In this document: positions 24,338 through 28,017 of the stretch, piece by piece | Layout of the letters: each line of letters opens with the position of its first letter | How positions within the stretch are numbered: the stretch's first letter is position 1 | NCBI GenBank assembly: GCA_047605605.1 | Contig: JASGFG010000050.1 | Location: 1-28,017, forward strand | Origin: JAATGA01 sp047605605 | GTDB lineage: Bacteria; Pseudomonadota; Alphaproteobacteria; Rhodobacterales; Rhodobacteraceae | Reading direction: 5' to 3' | Length of the DNA: 28,017 bases | Program-made: the position numbers and the translations under genes | The notes under the pieces: generated by a model | Databases searched by the model: none | Seen by the model: only the letters and a program-made list of their open reading frames with translations | What the model was told of the DNA's origin: nothing

Positions 24338-27300
24338 TCCGCCGCCTGCGCGTAAGGGGCCGGATCATCGCCCAAAGTTCCAAGAATGGCGCGCAGCCGC
24401 GCCGCCATCACCCGCACATTCGGCTCCAGCACCATCGAGTCGTGATCGCCCGGCACCTCGATCACCTCCAGGTGTCCGGCAAAGCGGCTCAGGTCATTGT
24501 CGGGGAACACATATTCCTTGGCCGCGCTGACCCATTTCCCGCCCGAGACGGCGAATTTCCGGTCCAGCGGCGGGCGGAACAGCACGGTGCGCCCCTGCCG
24601 CGGGTCCATCCGATAGCGCGGCAGGGCGGCGCGGAAGGCGGCCTCGATCTCGGCATTGTGCAACTGGGTCGTGCCTTCGGTGGCGGCGACGCCCGCGCGT
24701 TTCTGCCTTTCCCAATCCCAGCGGTTCTTCGCCCATTCGGCGAAATAGCCGGGTCCGCGTTCGCGCAGTTCCGCCAGCTTGATCAGGGCCTTGTCGGTCT
24801 TTGTCAAAGTGGGCCGCATCGGCAGCGGCGTGTCCAGCAGCACCAGAAGCGACACCTCTTCCCCCGCGGCCTCCAGCTGGCGCGCCATTTCCCAGGCCGT
24901 CAGCCCGCCGCCCGAGAAACCGCCCAGCAGATAGGGGCCATGCGGCTGCACCTGCCGCATCTCGGCGATGTAGTCCGTCGCGGCCTCGGTCAGCGTGTCA
25001 TGCGGCGGCTGGTCGCCGTAAAGCCCGCGCGCCTGAAGCCCGTAGAACGGTCGGTCATGGCCCAGAAGCTGCGCCAGATGGCGCAGGTTCAGGACGTTGC
25101 CGAACATCCCCGCCACCAGGAAGAACGGCCGTTCCGCCCCGCCTGCGCCTTCGTGCATCGGCACGACATGGGTGAATCGGCGGGTTGGCGCGGCGGCTTT
25201 CGGCGCGCTGCCATCCTGCGGGCCGATCCGCTCCTCGATCAGGGCGGCGCAGGCGGCGATGGTCGGCGCCTGGAACAGGATCGAGATTGGGAAATCGACC
25301 TTCCACGCCTTTTTCACCATGGCGAACAGCCGCACGGCGATCAGGCTGTGCCCGCCAAGGGCAAAGAAATCGTCGTTCACGCCGACCTTGCCCACGCCCA
25401 GCAGATCCTGCCAGAAGCCGGTCAGGGTGCGTTCGATGTCATTGCGCGGCTCGACATAATCGGTGTCGAGGTCGGGGCGGTCGAAGGTCTGGCCCTCGGC
25501 CTTTTCGGCCTGAACCTCGGCCGTCTGGCGGGCCAAAGCGGGCAGGTCCAGCGACGAGACGATGATCTGCGGTGTAGGAATGGAAAGCGCGCGCGCAAAG
25601 GCCTCGGCCCCTTCCTCGGGGCGGATGCCTTGGGTAAAGGCGTGCATCAGCCGGTCTTCGGCGGGCGACAGCGCCCGGGCCTCGGTCCGGTCGAATTCCA
25701 GATCGCGCATCTGCGCCGGGGCGGGTTTGGCCAGCGCGCCGTCCAGGCGGCGGATGGTGAAGCCCTGAATTTCCGCGCAGACCTCGCCCGATTGCGTGGC
25801 GAGTGTGATGTCGAACACCGCCGTCGGCTGATCGGCGCGGTTGTCGGCGGCATTCCTGACATGGCTGACGATCTCGGCCGGCAGGGGGCGATAGACCGCG
25901 ATCCGGGCATAGGAGACCGGCACCCACAGGTGCGAGGGTTCGTAGCCTGAGATCAGGTCCATCGCCCAACCCGTCGCAAGGTCCATCAGCGCGGGGTGCA
26001 GGACGAAATCCTTGGCCTCGGCCCGGAATTCCAGCGGCAGGGACAGGCGGGCGATGCCCTCGCCCTTGCCTGTCGCGCGGCTGGTCAGCACGCGCCAGCG
26101 GGGGCCGAAGTCCAGATGTTCCTCTTGCGGCGAGCGCAGGCCCTGTCCGGTTTCGGCCATACCGCAGCGGGCGGCGATGGCGGCGGGGTCGATCATCGGC
26201 GCGGGGCCGGTCAGCGGCAGCACCCGCGCCTGCGCATGAAGCTGCCATCCGGTGCGGCCCGCGTGATCGGTGGCCGAGCGCAGGTCGAAGGCCATACCCT
26301 CATCCGTGCGGGTCAGCCGGGCGCGGATGGCGCGGTGGCCGGTGTCGTCCAGATCCAGCGGGCGGAAGAAATACAGATCGCGCAGGTCAAAGGCCGTCTC
26401 GCCTTCGGCCCGCATCGCCTCGGCGGCGATTTCCACCATGCCGGTGCCGGGAACCAGAGCAAGGCCGTCTTTCGTGCGGTGCCCGTCAAGGAACCAGCGG
26501 CCAAGGGTATAGTCGGCGCCATACCGGCGGTTGCCGCTGGCATCGAACCCAGCCTCGTCCAGCATCGGTGCTGCGATCGGCACGGCGGGCGCAAGGGGCC
26601 GTTCGCCGGTGCGGTCGGCCAGCGCCTCGGCCGCCATGCCAACTCCGGTCCAGATGCCCCAGTTCAGCGCGGTCATACGGGTCTTGCCGCCCGCGCGCGA
26701 CCGGGCAAAGGCGTTCAGGAATTCGTTCGCCGCCACATAGTCGATCTGCCCCGCAGGCCCGGTGACGGTCGAGGTCGAGGAAAACAGCACCATCCGGTCG
26801 ACCGAGCCATCGGGGAACAGCCCATCCAGAACCAGCGTGCCATGCACCTTGGGCGCCAGCACATCCTCGACCTGGGCCGGGGTCTTGGCCAGAAGCGGGC
26901 CATCGTTCACCACGCCCGCGGCATGGATGACGGTGTGGACGGCGCCAAAGCGGTTCACCCCTTCGTCGCGGGCGGCGCGCATGTCCTCGGCATTGCAGAC
27001 ATCGGCGGCGGCGACGAAAACCTGTCCGCCAAGGGCTTCCAGCCGTTGCACGGCAAGGATGCGGCGGGACACGGCATCGGTTGCCGGATGATCGGCCAGC
27101 CATTTGTCCCAAGCCGCCCGGTCGGGCAGGGCGCGGCGGGCGATCAGGGTGACGCGGGCCTGATGGCGGCGGATCAGATCCTCGGCCACGGTCAGACCGA
27201 TGCCGCCAAAGCCGCCGGTGATGAAGAGATGTGCGCCGTCGGGCAGGCCATCCGCCGCGTCGGGCAGGGGGGAGGCCTTGAGTCGCGCGCCATAGCGCCG

Positions 27301-28017
27301 GTCGCCGCGAAGCGCCGCCTGCCCCTCGGTCGGGTCGGCCAGCAGATCCTCCAGCACCCGGTCGGTCAACGCGCCAACTGGGATCGACCCGCGTTTCGGT
27401 GCGGGCGGCAGCACCACGTCCAGCGTCGACACCGTGACCCCCGGCATCTCGCGCGGGATGACGCGGGCGGGGCCAAGGATCGCGGCCTTTTCGGGGGCGG
27501 GCAGCGCCTCGCCCTTCACCTGCGCAGCACCAGTCGTCACCACGGTCAGATGGATCGGCCGGGGCAGGTTTTCCGCCGCCATGGCCTGCGCCAGGAACAT
27601 CAGGCTGTAGAAGCCCTGTTCCAGATTGCGGTGGAGAAAGCTGGACCCGGGGCGGAAGGTGGGCCTGTCCGTCACCAGCCAGAAATGCGCGATCCGGTCG
27701 GGGGCCTGTCCGCGTCCGACCAGATCGGCGACCAAGAGGTCATACCCCTCGCGCCCGCGTTCGGGGTTCAGGACATAGCCGCCCTCGCCATCGCGGCCAA
27801 AGGCATCGCCCGCCCGCACGGTGGTAACCCGCCCGCCCGCGCGGCGCAGCCTGTCGGCAGCGGCGCGGCCAAGGCCGCAGTCGTCCACGAAGATGAGCCA
27901 CGAGTGGCCCTCGGCCCCGGGCAGGGTGTCGCCTTCGACCTCGACCCCCGTGGCGGCGGGCGCCCATGCGACCTGCCAGCCCCAGCGGGCGATGTCGTCG
28001 ATGCGGGCGGGCAGGGC
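24334..28017 (-). CDS. Type I polyketide synthase, C-terminal part (KR-DH-ACP-TE), 5' end off-window
   Basis: The last 1227 residues of a modular PKS; the frame stays open to the right edge, so KS and AT are presumably outside. Reading toward the stop: a structural KR half (about 27230-28017); a catalytic ketoreductase with nucleotide motif TGGFGGIG near 27219 and GQIDYVAAN (Tyr codon 26737-26739); a dehydratase with FLDGH (His codon 26479-26481) before LVPGTGMVE, and HPALMD (Asp codon 25981-25983); an ACP with LGGHSL (Ser codon 25345-25347); and a type I thioesterase with GGFSGGG (Ser codon 24913-24915), LLDTP and PGDHDS as the likely triad. The KR precedes the DH, the reverse of the usual order. 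The loop reads VND where B-type KRs have LDD. The TE implies product release here. Overlaps the glycosyltransferase by ATGA. Confidence 0.92.
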   Translation of the reverse strand, partial: ALPARIDDIARWGWQVAWAPAATGVEVEGDTLPGAEGHSWLIFVDDCGLGRAAADRLRRAGGRVTTVRAGDAFGRDGEGGYVLNPERGREGYDLLVADLVGRGQAPDRIAHFWLVTDRPTFRPGSSFLHRNLEQGFYSLMFLAQAMAAENLPRPIHLTVVTTGAAQVKGEALPAPEKAAILGPARVIPREMPGVTVSTLDVVLPPAPKRGSIPVGALTDRVLEDLLADPTEGQAALRGDRRYGARLKASPLPDAADGLPDGAHLFITGGFGGIGLTVAEDLIRRHQARVTLIARRALPDRAAWDKWLADHPATDAVSRRILAVQRLEALGGQVFVAAADVCNAEDMRAARDEGVNRFGAVHTVIHAAGVVNDGPLLAKTPAQVEDVLAPKVHGTLVLDGLFPDGSVDRMVLFSSTSTVTGPAGQIDYVAANEFLNAFARSRAGGKTRMTALNWGIWTGVGMAAEALADRTGERPLAPAVPIAAPMLDEAGFDASGNRRYGADYTLGRWFLDGHRTKDGLALVPGTGMVEIAAEAMRAEGETAFDLRDLYFFRPLDLDDTGHRAIRARLTRTDEGMAFDLRSATDHAGRTGWQLHAQARVLPLTGPAPMIDPAAIAARCGMAETGQGLRSPQEEHLDFGPRWRVLTSRATGKGEGIARLSLPLEFRAEAKDFVLHPALMDLATGWAMDLISGYEPSHLWVPVSYARIAVYRPLPAEIVSHVRNAADNRADQPTAVFDITLATQSGEVCAEIQGFTIRRLDGALAKPAPAQMRDLEFDRTEARALSPAEDRLMHAFTQGIRPEEGAEAFARALSIPTPQIIVSSLDLPALARQTAEVQAEKAEGQTFDRPDLDTDYVEPRNDIERTLTGFWQDLLGVGKVGVNDDFFALGGHSLIAVRLFAMVKKAWKVDFPISILFQAPTIAACAALIEERIGPQDGSAPKAAAPTRRFTHVVPMHEGAGGAERPFFLVAGMFGNVLNLRHLAQLLGHDRPFYGLQARGLYGDQPPHDTLTEAATDYIAEMRQVQPHGPYLLGGFSGGGLTAWEMARQLEAAGEEVSLLVLLDTPLPMRPTLTKTDKALIKLAELRERGPGYFAEWAKNRWDWERQKRAGVAATEGTTQLHNAEIEAAFRAALPRYRMDPRQGRTVLFRPPLDRKFAVSGGKWVSAAKEYVFPDNDLSRFAGHLEVIEVPGDHDSMVLEPNVRVMAARLRAILGTLGDDPAPYAQAAE

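Noticed and set aside
27886..27888. GTG at 27888 as the start of the PKS gene
   Set aside because: The frame remains open to the window edge and the upstream residues continue a plausible PKS sequence, so the gene is cut by the window rather than starting here.
15402..28017. Signs of recent acquisition such as a tRNA, direct repeats, integrase or transposase near the biosynthetic operon
   Set aside because: None was seen, and base composition does not visibly change across the boundary. Only the left side of the cluster is in view.

Overview
The window is a GC-rich piece (about two-thirds G+C by eye) of an alphaproteobacterial chromosome. The gene order heparinase-like / purH / lspA / BamF-like lipoprotein / M16 peptidase pair / mutL / rmuC, an endonuclease-type MutL and the codon use all point to Rhodobacteraceae, perhaps close to Paracoccus. 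That assignment is inference from gene content, because no rRNA gene lies in the window.

Layout. (1) 69-4137, minus strand: three overlapping genes for a secreted SGNH-like protein, a large SGNH plus clan GH-A-like fusion protein, and a family 2 glycosyltransferase. They look like a polysaccharide-related operon. (2) 4210-15323, plus strand: a small WGR-domain protein and a heparinase II/III-like protein, then conserved housekeeping genes: purH, lspA, a DUF3035/BamF-like lipoprotein, an M16 pair (one with the zinc motif, one without), mutL, rmuC and a HutD/Ves-family gene. Many are joined by 1-4 bp overlaps. A hairpin at 15345-15367 lies in the convergent gap that follows. (3) 15402-17982: a divergent pair of peptidoglycan-binding-domain proteins. 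One carries a caspase-like fold and the other a papain-like fold, and both lack the expected catalytic cysteine. (4) 17961 to the right edge, minus strand: a hybrid PKS-NRPS biosynthetic operon that continues outside the window. In transcription order it holds a type I PKS (visible part KR-DH-ACP-TE), a family 2 glycosyltransferase, an NRPS and a 4'-phosphopantetheinyl transferase.

The most interesting part is the NRPS at 18616-23283. It has an intact N-terminal formyltransferase domain, no canonical condensation domain, and an adenylation domain split between core motifs A4 and A5 by a complete luciferase-like monooxygenase (MupA/Atu3671 type), followed by a carrier domain. The specificity residues read D-I-L-Q-M-G-M-I-W, very close to the classical glycine code. 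A coherent hypothesis is that this protein loads, formylates and oxidises glycine as a starter, and that the PKS extends it, reduces and dehydrates it, and releases it through its thioesterase. The PPTase would activate both carrier domains, and the glycosyltransferase may decorate the product. The product is unknown to me.

No stretch above about 205 bp lacks a gene. I saw no tRNA, rRNA, CRISPR array, transposase or integrase.
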